A stretch of DNA of 64,000 nt, taken from positions 62,001 to 126,000 of the forward strand of contig JAFGDQ010000004.1 in NCBI GenBank assembly GCA_016932015.1. Direction: 5' to 3'. A model generated the notes under the pieces. That model did no database searches and had not been told where the DNA came from. It was given only the letters and a program-made list of their open reading frames with translations. Made by a program: the position numbers and the translations under genes. The stretch comes from Spirochaetota bacterium (GTDB lineage: Bacteria; Spirochaetota; UBA4802; JAFGDQ01). Below, piece by piece: positions 53,354 to 62,103 of the stretch (its first letter is position 1; the number at the start of each line of letters is the position of its first letter).

Positions 53354-54776
53354 TGATATCATATTCAGGCAGATCATTTTCCGGTTCTTCCCCTTCTTCA
53401 ATTGTTTCATCTTCAGTTTGCCCGGATTCATCCTCTCTTAAGTCCGGTATATTCATGTTTTCGTCATTATCACTGTCAGTACTGATACCTGTTTCCTTAT
53501 CAGCTTCTCCGCTTTCCACAGCCGGTTCTTCTACAGATTCAATACCAGTAATATCTTCTGTTTCATTTTCCTCAAAATCACTCCTCTTTGGAACCGGAGG
53601 AATAAGTAATTTCTGTCCCGGGAAAATAAGATCCGGATCCTTTATCTGATCCCTGTTTGCCATATAGATCAATGGCCAGAGTCTGGCATCCTTGTATAAA
53701 TTCATTGCAATTTTCCAGAGGCAGTCCCTGTTTGCGGGATTGTATTTAACTACATATTCATTTACATCCGTCTGCTGATTTTCTTCAGCAATCTTCTCTT
53801 CAATACGCATTTCTTCACTGACTTTCTCCATTGCAATGCTTATTGAATTTAAGATATCAATTGCTTCTTCCGACTTCGCAGCAGAGTCAGTATATGATTC
53901 ATTTGCCAGAAGTTCGCCCGCTTCAGTTATCAGTGCTTTGGCTTTACCGAGATCGTTTGAATACGCATCCCTGTGTTTTGAATTATCAATCTGACTATAT
54001 ACATCCTCTGCTACTCTGAGTTTATCTGTGGCAATCTGCTTCCACACTTTTAAGGTTGCGGCTTCCAGAGCCGAATCCGCGTCATTTATTTCTCCAAACG
54101 CTGTCACCAGATTTTTATTATCAATAGATGTTTCAGCCTGCTCAAGATAATCATCAATTAATTTCATTTCTTCCGGAGCAATATCTTTTCCGCCTATCTC
54201 CTCAAGCTTTAAAGCTTTTTCTCTTATAGCAGTAATCCGTTCCTGCAATGAGACTGAATTGGCTAAAGCTTTTTCTCTTGCGCCTGCAGCAATTGAAATA
54301 GCTTTCTGTGCCTCAAGATAAGCTTCCCAGTATTCAGTTTCAACATTTAATGAATCTGCCCGGGTTATATGATCTTCTGCTGAATAATATTCATCAGGTG
54401 CATATTCCTCCGCATTAGCGTTTTCTGCCTCAGCCAAAACATCCTTGGCTTCAATAATTGTATCGGCGGCAAGAAGCGGCAAAGATTTATCAATTCCCTC
54501 TTTTGAGCTTACACCTGACCCGGAAGCGGCATTTTTCGCTTTTTCATTATCATCTTCTTTAATATAGTCATGGCTTTTTAAAAGATCCTCTTTTGCCTTA
54601 TTCAGTTCATCAGGTGCATATTTTTCCGCTTTAACCTCTTCGGCTCTGGTAATTCCCATCTTTGCTGCAGACATTTCCTTTATCGGTACTGCACTTTTAC
54701 AGGAAAAAATCAGCATAACCATAAAAAAGCCGGGTAAAATAAAAGATTTATTACAACTAAATGAAAAATTTTTCAT
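53286..54776 (-). CDS. LysM lipoprotein with three DUF4398-like repeats
   Basis: The 496-residue protein has a lipoprotein signal (1-25; 'MLIFSC', Cys26). About 75-residue units start near 46, 118 and 193, each with a '(A/I)xxYAPDE/IAPEE' core and helical DUF4398 pattern. A LysM domain (340-394, 'YVVKYNPANRDCLWKIAMNL', ending 'LIFPGQKLLIPP') binds peptidoglycan. The rest is a disordered acidic tail (395-496). It anchors in a membrane and binds the wall. It precedes the propeller gene in one run and is divergent from the flagellar operon. Confidence 0.8.
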   Translation of the reverse strand: MKNFSFSCNKSFILPGFFMVMLIFSCKSAVPIKEMSAAKMGITRAEEVKAEKYAPDELNKAKEDLLKSHDYIKEDDNEKAKNAASGSGVSSKEGIDKSLPLLAADTIIEAKDVLAEAENANAEEYAPDEYYSAEDHITRADSLNVETEYWEAYLEAQKAISIAAGAREKALANSVSLQERITAIREKALKLEEIGGKDIAPEEMKLIDDYLEQAETSIDNKNLVTAFGEINDADSALEAATLKVWKQIATDKLRVAEDVYSQIDNSKHRDAYSNDLGKAKALITEAGELLANESYTDSAAKSEEAIDILNSISIAMEKVSEEMRIEEKIAEENQQTDVNEYVVKYNPANRDCLWKIAMNLYKDARLWPLIYMANRDQIKDPDLIFPGQKLLIPPVPKRSDFEENETEDITGIESVEEPAVESGEADKETGISTDSDNDENMNIPDLREDESGQTEDETIEEGEEPENDLPEYDINEDGKTDGDMPAGISSNSVSVL

Positions 54777-54807
54777 TTTTTTATCCTTTTGAATAATTGT
54801 ATCTTTC

Positions 54808-54871
54808 CCGCTTTTAGCGGAAAAGTAATAATATATTACTTTTAGAGTTTATTTCCGCTTTACAAGCGGAA
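54808..54871. repeat. Three consecutive hairpins
   Basis: CCGCT-TTT-AGCGG (54808-54820), AAAAGTAATA-ATA-TATTACTTTT (54821-54843, perfect 10-bp stem), and TTCCGCTT-TAC-AAGCGGAA (54853-54871, perfect 8-bp stem) stand in a row. The first and third share the same core, so the outer hairpins may be two copies of one element. Confidence 0.6.
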
Positions 54872-55093
54872 CAGTCCCTGCGGACCAGGTGAATTGCTAT
54901 GAATATTATAATAATTTCAATAAACAAAGCTTTATTAACCATTTTATTCTAATATTTCAACTAAAAAATTATTTTCCTGAAAATGAGACATCACATAAGA
55001 AAATTTACATTATAACCGTGTATTTCAGAAAAATTTCATAAAAACTGCAGTCAAGCCCTGTTTTTTATCTTATGTCCCATAAAAAATGTATTA

Positions 55094-55121
55094 TTGTTTT
55101 TTAAAATATTCCGACTATTAT
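55094..55121 (+). promoter_or_regulatory. Probable promoter of the flagellar operon
   Basis: TTGTTT (55094-55099) and TATTAT (55116-55121) are separated by 16 bases, a sigma-70-like pair about 45 bases before flgB. It does not match the sigma-28 consensus. Confidence 0.45.
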
Positions 55122-55164
55122 AACAGGGTAACACCCATAATCTCAAGTTCGCAGGATAAGTACA

Positions 55165-55593
55165 ATGTTTGAAATAAGCAAGTTAATGCAGACCAATTAT
55201 TTACTGGAAAGATCACTTGATGCAGAGTCATTACGCAGAAAAGTGATAGCTAACAACATAGCAAATGTCGATGTTCCGCATTTTAAAAGAAGCGAAGTAA
55301 ATTTTGAAAGCCAGCTAAGAAGAGTAATCGAAGAAAACAGGGATATGGACAGCAAACTTCCATGTAAAATGACTGATTCAAAGCATATACCTTTCTACAC
55401 TCAGAAAGATATTCGAAGCGTCAGACCCGGAATAAACCTCGATTACAATACAACAATGAGAAATGACGGCAATAACGTTGATGTGGAAAAAGAAATCGTC
55501 GATTCAGCCAAAAACCAGATGAGATATAATGCCTTCATAACAATGCTGAATAACAATTTCAGAAACCTGAAAAATGCAATGAGATCAGTTTAA
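55165..55593 (+). CDS. flgB: Flagellar basal-body rod protein FlgB
   Basis: The 142-residue protein shows the rod-protein N-terminus 'VIANNIANVDVPHFKRSEV' (28-46), with the ANNIAN motif, and the C-terminal 'NNVDVEKEIVDSAKNQMRY'. FlgB forms part of the proximal rod of the periplasmic flagellum, exported by the flagellar type III system (no signal peptide). It is the first gene of the operon, followed by flgC after 11 bases. A promoter-like sequence and a GC-rich hairpin cluster lie upstream. Confidence 0.95.
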   Translation: MFEISKLMQTNYLLERSLDAESLRRKVIANNIANVDVPHFKRSEVNFESQLRRVIEENRDMDSKLPCKMTDSKHIPFYTQKDIRSVRPGINLDYNTTMRNDGNNVDVEKEIVDSAKNQMRYNAFITMLNNNFRNLKNAMRSV

Positions 55594-55604
55594 GGAGATA
55601 ATAT

Positions 55605-56063
55605 ATGGGAATGTTCACTGAACTGAATATAGCATCCACCGGACTTACAGCACAGCGCTTAAGGATGGACCTGATAAGCAGCAATATTACCAATGCAACA
55701 ACAACCAGAACACCTGAAGGCGGCCCGTATCAAAGGAAAAGAGCGATTTTTGCACCGGTTAATGTGCGTCCTTTTTATAAATCCCCTCTAACTCCCGGAA
55801 GAATTGAACATGGTTCAGGACAGGGAGTCAGAGTAGTTAAAATTGAAGAAGATAAGGAGCCTTTCAGACTTGTGTATGATCCGACACATCCGGATGCAAT
55901 AAAAATCGGACCCAAAAAAGGTTATGTTGAGATGCCGAATGTTAACATAGTAACTGAAATGGTAGATATGATATCCGCTTCAAGGTCATATGAAGCAAAT
56001 GTCATGATGATAAATAATACAAAAGCCATGTTTACCAAAGCACTGGAAATTGGAAGAGCTTAG
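55605..56063 (+). CDS. flgC: Flagellar basal-body rod protein FlgC
   Basis: The 152-residue protein has 'TGLTAQRLRMDLISSNITNATT' at the start (a rod motif), the 'GGPYQRKRAIFAPV' loop, and 'GYVEMPNVNIVTEMVDMISASRSYEANV' at the C-terminus, which is the standard FlgC signature. It builds the rod next to FlgB. A ribosome binding site AAGGAG precedes the ATG. A short gene follows before fliE. Confidence 0.96.
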   Translation: MGMFTELNIASTGLTAQRLRMDLISSNITNATTTRTPEGGPYQRKRAIFAPVNVRPFYKSPLTPGRIEHGSGQGVRVVKIEEDKEPFRLVYDPTHPDAIKIGPKKGYVEMPNVNIVTEMVDMISASRSYEANVMMINNTKAMFTKALEIGRA

Positions 56064-56087
56064 AAAAATTTTTAACAGGAGCCTGTA

Positions 56088-56228
56088 ATGAACAGAGAAA
56101 CACTCAGAGAAAAGGAAATAAATATTTCGCATGATTTGTCAACCAGACGCAATGTGAAGAAAGAAAAGCGTGAATTCCATGAATTCGGACATAAACCGTT
56201 TCAAATGGTAAATTATAAAACTGCATAG
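56088..56228 (+). CDS. Small basic protein (46 aa) in the flagellar operon
   Basis: This 47-codon frame (ATG at 56088, TAG at 56226-56228) lies between flgC and fliE. AGGAG (56078-56082) is an optimal ribosome binding site for it. Its TAG overlaps the AGGAG that serves fliE, 10 bases before that ATG, so the three are coupled. The product is hydrophilic and very charged, with many R, K, E and H ('TRRNVKKEKREFHEFGHK') and no hydrophobic segment. The spacing and coupling argue for a real gene; the family is not recognised. Confidence 0.65.
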   Translation: MNRETLREKEINISHDLSTRRNVKKEKREFHEFGHKPFQMVNYKTA

Positions 56229-56237
56229 GAGCTAAAA

Positions 56238-56564
56238 ATGTTTATATCACCTGAACAATCAATTGGTAATTTATTAAAAATGAAGACAAACCACCCTCTT
56301 CATTATAATGGTCTGAAGGAAAAGACTCTTGATGACAATGTGTCAGGCTCTTTCGCGAATGCTTTAATGAAAGCAGTAGGCAAAGTAAACAATCTTCTTG
56401 TGGATGCGAACGATCTGACTGAAAAAATGATACATGAACCGGAATCAGTTGACATTCACACAGTAATGATCGCCGGACAGAAAGCGGAAATTGCTCTTAA
56501 TTTTACAAAAGCTGTAAGAGACGAAGCTGTCAGATCATACAGAGATTTAATGAATTTAAGATAA
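56238..56564 (+). CDS. fliE: Flagellar hook-basal body protein FliE
   Basis: The 108-residue protein contains 'SGSFANALMKAVGKVNNLLVDAN' and the C-terminal 'DIHTVMIAGQKAEIALNFTKAVRDEAVRSYRDLMNL', the FliE pattern. FliE joins the MS ring to the rod and is an early export substrate. The AGGAG site before it overlaps the upstream TAG. The space to fliF (201 bases) holds an inverted repeat CTTTACA/TGTAAAG (56644-56671). Confidence 0.95.
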   Translation: MFISPEQSIGNLLKMKTNHPLHYNGLKEKTLDDNVSGSFANALMKAVGKVNNLLVDANDLTEKMIHEPESVDIHTVMIAGQKAEIALNFTKAVRDEAVRSYRDLMNLR

Positions 56565-56765
56565 TTATAAATGAATAATAATATTTATAGAATATCATTT
56601 AAAATAATCAAAATTGATTTTTCTGTTCATAACTAAAATTTTACTTTACATATATTTTTTATTGTGTAAAGTTGTATTATGTCTCTTTAAAATTGTATAG
56701 CTGTGTCCGACAAAAAACTTTTATTACAGTATGATATGAACAAAATGCTTCAGGGAGAATAATTC

Positions 56766-58466
56766 ATGGGCGAATTATTAAAAAAATTACTTAACCAGTT
56801 GAAAGAGGTCTTTTCCAAACTGGATACTACAAAAAAAATAGTCATAGGCGTTGTTCTCGGCATTGTAGTAATATCGTTTGTAGTACTCTTTTCCGTTTCA
56901 GGAACAAAAGGCAAAGCTGTCCTGTTTTCAGACCTTTCATCAGAAGATTTCGGACAGGTTACTAAAAAACTCGAGGAAATGGGTTACTATTATACAACAA
57001 CAGGAACAACTGCAATTTATGTTCTCCCTGAACAAAGAGATGAGCTCCTTACCAAACTGGCACAGGAGGATATGATTCCCAGGGGAATTCCGGGATTCAA
57101 GCTTTTTGACCTCTCAAAATGGACAGAAACCGACAGAGAGCTTGATGTAAAATATATGAGAGCTCTCAGAGGCGAAATAAAGAGACACCTTGAATCATTA
57201 AAAAATATTGAAACAGCTGATGTTGAAATAGCAATAACCGAAGATGAGCTTTTTACAGACAAAGAGAATCCCTATACTGCAGCAATTACAGTTCATCTTG
57301 CACCCGGATTTGATAAATTAAGCAAAAAAGAAATAAAAGGTATTATGTATCTGGTTTCAAGGGCTGTAGGCGGGAAACTAAAACCGGAATATGTAACTGT
57401 TACTGATGAATACGGTAAAATAATATCTGAATTCGATGATGATTATGATAAAGCCAAGGCGGAATATTCCTTACTGGAAAGCAGAAGAAAAATAGAGGAA
57501 AAAGCCAGAGTTCAGCTATTAAGAGATATCAGACAGGGGCTTGAAAGAATATATTCTGCTGACAGGATTCAGATCGTCAGGCTGAACATGGCTTTCAACT
57601 GGGATAATATTTCCGAAGAAAAAGAAGAATATACTCCAATTGAGATGGAACCTGATAACCCGGTAACACCCTACTCTGAAAGAAAAGTTAAGGATTCATT
57701 CGTAGTTTCAGAAAAATCAACAACCGAAAGTTTTCAGGGCCACGGCTGGAATCCCGAAGGGCCTGCAGGAACAGAAAGCAATAAACCTCCTGGATACAAG
57801 GCAAGCGATGACCAGTACTCAAAATACGACAAAAAAGAGAATGTAAAAAATTATTCAATCAACAAATCCCTTAAAAAAATAAACAGGGATCCTTACGATA
57901 TAGAAGGCATTTCTGTAGCCATAGCTATTGACGGGAACCAGATGCTTCCCAGGACCCCGGACGGAGAAATTGATTTAGATCCGACAAAAAAGCCTGTTCA
58001 GATAGCTTTGACAAATGATGAACTGAAACAGGCTGTTAATATAGTAAAGAAATCTATAGGTTATGACCAGTCCAGAGGGGACCAGGTTGCTGTAGAAAAT
58101 ATAATGTTTGACCGACAAAAAGAATGGGACACATTACGTGAAGAATTCCTGAAAAAAGAACGCATGAGAAGAATGCTTCTCGCAGCTCTTATAGGAGTTT
58201 TTGCCCTTATACTCGGTATAATTTTATTCAGATTTGTTTCAAAAGAGCTTGCAAGAAGAAGACGCCTGAAAGAAGAACAGCTTGCGCTTGAACAGCAGAG
58301 AATGCGAGAAGCGGCATTAAGAGCTGCAGAAGAGGAAGGAGTTGATGTTGAACTTTCTCTTGAAGAGAAAGCAAGGCTTGAACTTCAGGAAAATGCCACC
58401 AATCTGGCCAGAGAAAGGCCGGATGAAGTTGCTGCTCTGCTGAAAACATGGTTAGCTGAAGAATAA
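56766..58466 (+). CDS. fliF: Flagellar MS-ring protein FliF
   Basis: The 566-residue protein has an N-terminal membrane helix (about 24-44), the YscJ-like ring domain ('KGKAVLFSDLSSEDFGQVTKKL', 'PGIPGFKLFD', 'ETADVEIAITEDELF'), a linker rich in E/K/P, and a second membrane helix near 466-490 ('MRRMLLAALIGVFALILGII'). The C-terminus 'ARERPDEVAALLKTWL' matches the FliG-binding region. It forms the MS ring in the inner membrane. The preceding ribosome binding site AGGGAG is good. Confidence 0.97.
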   Translation: MGELLKKLLNQLKEVFSKLDTTKKIVIGVVLGIVVISFVVLFSVSGTKGKAVLFSDLSSEDFGQVTKKLEEMGYYYTTTGTTAIYVLPEQRDELLTKLAQEDMIPRGIPGFKLFDLSKWTETDRELDVKYMRALRGEIKRHLESLKNIETADVEIAITEDELFTDKENPYTAAITVHLAPGFDKLSKKEIKGIMYLVSRAVGGKLKPEYVTVTDEYGKIISEFDDDYDKAKAEYSLLESRRKIEEKARVQLLRDIRQGLERIYSADRIQIVRLNMAFNWDNISEEKEEYTPIEMEPDNPVTPYSERKVKDSFVVSEKSTTESFQGHGWNPEGPAGTESNKPPGYKASDDQYSKYDKKENVKNYSINKSLKKINRDPYDIEGISVAIAIDGNQMLPRTPDGEIDLDPTKKPVQIALTNDELKQAVNIVKKSIGYDQSRGDQVAVENIMFDRQKEWDTLREEFLKKERMRRMLLAALIGVFALILGIILFRFVSKELARRRRLKEEQLALEQQRMREAALRAAEEEGVDVELSLEEKARLELQENATNLARERPDEVAALLKTWLAEE

Positions 58467-58486
58467 AACTGCTTTCTTTTATTATC

Positions 58487-58516
58487 TTGACTACGCTGAT
58501 TAACTGTATATATATT
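58487..58516 (+). promoter_or_regulatory. Possible internal promoter before fliG
   Basis: TTGACT (58487-58492) with TATATA (58509-58514, 16-base spacer) or TATATT (58511-58516, 18-base spacer) lies in the 119-base fliF-fliG gap, about 70 bases before fliG. Confidence 0.4.
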
Positions 58517-58585
58517 AATTAACAAAGGACCCTTGTTCTTATTCCACTGAATAAATTGCTCCTGGATCGCAAATGAGGTAAAATA

Positions 58586-59602
58586 ATGCTTCAATCTAAA
58601 AAGACACAATTAACAGGACGACAAAAAGCCGCTATTTTCCTGGTTTCTCTCGGCTCTGATGTTTCATCCGAAATTTTCAAGCATTTGCGCGAAGATGAAA
58701 TTGAACAGCTGACTTTTGAAATCGCAAGACTGGATAAAGTCGAATCCGAGGATAAAGACCGCGTTTTAATGGAATTCCAGGAAATGATGATGGCACAGGG
58801 ATTTATTTCCTCCGGAGGAATTGATTATGCAAGAGAAGTCCTTGAAAGGGCTCTGGGTACCCAGAAAGCTATTGATATTGTAAACAGGCTTACATCTTCA
58901 CTTCAGGTGAGGCCTTTTGATTTCATAAGAAGAACAGATCCGAGCCATCTTCTTAACTTTATTCAGGGTGAACACCCTCAGACAATTGCTCTAATACTGT
59001 CTTATCTTGAACCTAATAAAGCGGCACTTATACTTTCCGGCCTAAGCCATCAGATTCAGGCTGACGTTGCAAGACGAATTGCTACAATGGACAGAACCTC
59101 TCCTGATGTCCTTCGGGAAGTTGAACGAGTACTTGAAAGGAAGCTTTCCACTCTCGCAAGTGAAGATTACACATCTGCAGGCGGTATTGATGCCATTGTT
59201 GAAGTTCTTAACCAGGTTGACCGCGGTACTGAAAAGATAATTATTGAAGCTCTTGAAGAGGAGGACCCGGAACTTGCCGAAGAAATTAAGAAAAGAATGT
59301 TTATCTTTGAAGATATCGTACTGCTTGATGACAGGTCAATCCAGAAAGTTCTCAGAGAAGTTGACAACCAGGATTTAGGCAAAGCTCTTAAGGGTGTTGA
59401 TGCTGAAGTTCAGGAAAAAATATACCGAAACATGTCCAAAAGGGCTGCTTCTCTGCTCAGAGAGGACATGGACTTTATGGGGCCTATCAGATTAAGGGAT
59501 GTAGAAGAAGCACAGCAGAAAATCGTTAATATAATCAGGAAACTCGAAGAAGCCGGAGATATTATTGTTGCGAGAGCCGGCGAGGAGGAACTAGTTGTCT
59601 AA
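58586..59602 (+). CDS. fliG: Flagellar motor switch protein FliG
   Basis: The 338-residue protein has the FliG N-terminal domain ('KAAIFLVSLGSDVSSEIFKHL', binding FliF), the EHPQ motif in the middle domain ('GEHPQTIALILSYLEP', about 130-145), and the C-terminal torque helix region 'MFIFEDIVLLDDRSIQKVLR' (about 240-260) with charged residues that meet the stator. It is the rotor switch component. fliH starts within its last codons. Confidence 0.97.
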   Translation: MLQSKKTQLTGRQKAAIFLVSLGSDVSSEIFKHLREDEIEQLTFEIARLDKVESEDKDRVLMEFQEMMMAQGFISSGGIDYAREVLERALGTQKAIDIVNRLTSSLQVRPFDFIRRTDPSHLLNFIQGEHPQTIALILSYLEPNKAALILSGLSHQIQADVARRIATMDRTSPDVLREVERVLERKLSTLASEDYTSAGGIDAIVEVLNQVDRGTEKIIIEALEEEDPELAEEIKKRMFIFEDIVLLDDRSIQKVLREVDNQDLGKALKGVDAEVQEKIYRNMSKRAASLLREDMDFMGPIRLRDVEEAQQKIVNIIRKLEEAGDIIVARAGEEELVV

Positions 59603-60521
59603 GTTAGTTTTTAAACCAAAAGAAATAAAATTTATCCAGGCTTTTAAACAGATAGAACTGCCTGAAAAATACCAGAAAAATATTATTTCAGATGAAGAAT
59701 ATAAAGAATTTGAAGTCGATGAACACGGCAATCCAATAGATGTCTACCAGGGTCCTTCAATAGAAGAAATGGAGGCCGAGCTTGAGCGTTATAGAAGGGA
59801 GACTGAAGAGGAAGTAAGAAGACTTCTTGAAGAAGCAAGACGGAAAGAAACTGAAATTATTGAAAACGGTAAAGCAGGTGCTTTTAAAGAGCTCCAGGAA
59901 GCACGCGAGCAGATAAAAGCCGAGAAAGGAAAACTGCAGATTGAGACAGAGCAGGAGATTGAACGCGGTAAATATGAAGCTGAAAAAATGATCAAGGAAG
60001 CTGAGCTTAAAGTTTCCGAGATTGAACATCAGGCATATAAAAAAGGATATGAGGCAGGACGCGAAGAAGGCTACAAAGAGGGTCAGGCTGAAGTAATGCG
60101 TCTGGTAGACAGGCTTGGTACAATCGTTTCTACGGCAGTTGACATTAGAGATGACATAATCAGATCATCGGAAAAGCTTATGACAGATATGATTCTAATG
60201 ATCGCAAGAAAAGTTATTAAAGATGAAATTGTTGAAAGGCGTGAAGTTGTCATCAACAATATTAAGGAAGCTATTCAGCGAGTCAAAGACAGAGACAGAA
60301 TAGATATACGGGTTAACTTTGCAGACCTTGACATGACCACTGCTCATAAAGATGAGCTAATAAAGATGATGGATACTCTGAAGAAAGTCAACATCTACGA
60401 AGATAACAGAGTTGACCGTGGCGGATGTATTATTGAAACAGATGTCGGAGCTATTGACGCGAGAATTTCCACTCAGCTTGATGCAGTGGAAGAATCAATA
60501 AGAAGTGCAACCACACTGTAG
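59595..60521 (+). CDS. fliH: Flagellar export-apparatus protein FliH
   Basis: The start is TTG (59595), overlapping the fliG stop by 8 bases. The 308-residue protein has a charged coiled coil (about 60-145), a GxxxG repeat ('KKGYEAGREEGYKEGQ'), and the C-terminal ATPase-inhibitor region ('DRGGCIIETDVGAIDARIST'). FliH binds FliI and holds it at the export gate. It is longer than enteric FliH (about 230), mainly in the coiled coil. Confidence 0.93.
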   Translation: MSKLVFKPKEIKFIQAFKQIELPEKYQKNIISDEEYKEFEVDEHGNPIDVYQGPSIEEMEAELERYRRETEEEVRRLLEEARRKETEIIENGKAGAFKELQEAREQIKAEKGKLQIETEQEIERGKYEAEKMIKEAELKVSEIEHQAYKKGYEAGREEGYKEGQAEVMRLVDRLGTIVSTAVDIRDDIIRSSEKLMTDMILMIARKVIKDEIVERREVVINNIKEAIQRVKDRDRIDIRVNFADLDMTTAHKDELIKMMDTLKKVNIYEDNRVDRGGCIIETDVGAIDARISTQLDAVEESIRSATTL

Positions 60522-60587
60522 GCAATGATAATTTTTTATCCCTTCGCTGTATTATATGAGAGGGAATGATATAATATATTTGTAAAT

Positions 60588-60628
60588 CCTGTTATTTAAT
60601 AAAATCGAATAACGGGTGTATTTTTTTA
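60588..60628 (+). terminator. Terminator-like hairpin between fliH and fliI
   Basis: CCTGTTATT (60588-60596) pairs with AATAACGGG (60608-60616), one pair being G-U, with an 11-base loop. TGTATTTTTTTA follows, a partial T tract. It sits in the 157-base gap inside the operon and could be an attenuator. Confidence 0.5.
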
Positions 60629-60678
60629 TGCGACATAATCAATATTCATAATAAAATAACAGATAACACAATAATCCT

Positions 60679-62079
60679 ATGATACAAATTCTGCCACATG
60701 AAAAGATTGATATTCTTTCCAAATATAAGGATATTATTAAAGAAACCGATGTAATTAAATTTACCGGTAAAGTTGAACGCGTTGTCGGGCTTACAATAGA
60801 AGCAAAAGGCCCTGTTGTAAAACACGGGGAACTCTGCAGAATTGAAATAGAGGGGGATGAGCCGTTATACGCGGAAGTTGTAGGTTTTAATAAGGATAGA
60901 ATTATCCTTATGCCTATTGGAGAAATGAGAGGCGTAGTTTCAGGGGCACAGGTAACAGCAGCCGGTTCTTCACTCTCCGTTCCTGTCGGCAATGAACTGC
61001 TTGGCAGGGTTATTGACGGACTTGGCAAACCTCTTGACGGGAAAGGAGAGATCTTTACCAAAGAAAGATATCCTGTAATCGGAAAATCAATAAATCCGCT
61101 TGAAAGGACTATTATTGATCAGCCGCAGTCAGTTGGAGTAAGGGCAATTGATGGAATGATCACAGTCGGAAAAGGACAGAGAATCGGAATTTTCTCAGGG
61201 TCTGGCGTTGGAAAATCTATACTGCTTGGAATGATTGCAAGATATACTTCAGCGGACGTAAATATTATTGTACTCATTGGAGAGCGAGGACGTGAAGTAA
61301 GAAATTTCGTTGACCGTGAACTTGGAGAGGAGGGGCTCAAACGCTCGGTTGTTGTTGTTGCGACCTCCGACCAGCCTCCAATGCTAAGGATAAGAGGAGC
61401 ATTTCTGGGGCATGCACTTGCAGAATATTTCAGGGACCAGGGAAGAGATGTAAACATACTCATGGATTCTGTTACCCGTTTCGCACTGGCACAGAGGGAA
61501 GTCGGCCTTGCCGCAGGAGAACCTTCAGCAACAAGAGGATATCCCCCTTCTGTCTTTTCGCTGCTTCCAAAGCTTCTTGAGCGGTCAGGTACAAAAGAAG
61601 GAAGCGGGAGCATTACCGGCTTGTATACTATTCTTGTTGAAGCTGATGATATGAATGATCCGATTGCTGATGCTGTAAGAGGTATTCTTGACGGGCATAT
61701 TTTACTGGACCGCAATATGGCGACAAAGGGGCATTATCCTGCAATTGATGTGCTTGGCTCGGTTTCCAGATGTATGAGAGACGTAATTGACAAGGATCAC
61801 CTGCAGGCTTCAACCAGATTCAGGCAGCTGCTTGCCGCATATAAAGAGGCTGAAGACCTGATTAATCTCGGAGCATACGCGAGAGGATCAAATTCTACAG
61901 TTGATAAAGCAATTGAAATGATCGATAAAATAAACGATTTTCTCAGACAGGATATGTATGAAAAAGATACATTTGACAGTATCACATTAAAGCTGAAAGA
62001 GCTTGTAATGCAGGAAAATACAAAAAGTCCAAAAGCTGACAAAACCCAGAGACAGCCTTTCGGACAAATGACACGCTGA
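60679..62079 (+). CDS. fliI: Flagellar export ATPase FliI
   Basis: The 466-residue protein is an F1-beta-like ATPase: Walker A 'SGSGVGKS' (173-180), 'LIGERGREVRNFVDREL', 'VVATSDQPPMLRIRGAF', 'ILMDSVTRFALAQREVGLAAGE' (Walker B region) and 'PSVFSLLPKLLERSG'. It powers type III export of flagellar parts from the cytoplasm. No ribosome binding site is clear before its ATG. fliJ follows after 24 bases. Confidence 0.97.
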   Translation: MIQILPHEKIDILSKYKDIIKETDVIKFTGKVERVVGLTIEAKGPVVKHGELCRIEIEGDEPLYAEVVGFNKDRIILMPIGEMRGVVSGAQVTAAGSSLSVPVGNELLGRVIDGLGKPLDGKGEIFTKERYPVIGKSINPLERTIIDQPQSVGVRAIDGMITVGKGQRIGIFSGSGVGKSILLGMIARYTSADVNIIVLIGERGREVRNFVDRELGEEGLKRSVVVVATSDQPPMLRIRGAFLGHALAEYFRDQGRDVNILMDSVTRFALAQREVGLAAGEPSATRGYPPSVFSLLPKLLERSGTKEGSGSITGLYTILVEADDMNDPIADAVRGILDGHILLDRNMATKGHYPAIDVLGSVSRCMRDVIDKDHLQASTRFRQLLAAYKEAEDLINLGAYARGSNSTVDKAIEMIDKINDFLRQDMYEKDTFDSITLKLKELVMQENTKSPKADKTQRQPFGQMTR

Positions 62080-62103
62080 CTTATAATATAAAGACGGATT
62101 GCA

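Larger units (their letters stand above)
54777..55164. other. Divergent regulatory region before the flagellar operon
   Basis: This 388-base region separates the minus-strand LysM gene from flgB. It holds three successive hairpins (54808-54871), an A+T-rich middle and a promoter-like sequence. No gene is seen. Confidence 0.5.

Noticed and set aside
54777-55164. Sigma-28 promoter for flgB
   Set aside because: No TAAA-N15-GCCGATAA match; the better fit is a sigma-70-like pair.
61119-61715. 198-codon frame opposite fliI
   Set aside because: A shadow of a well-conserved gene; serine-rich composition is typical of antisense frames.
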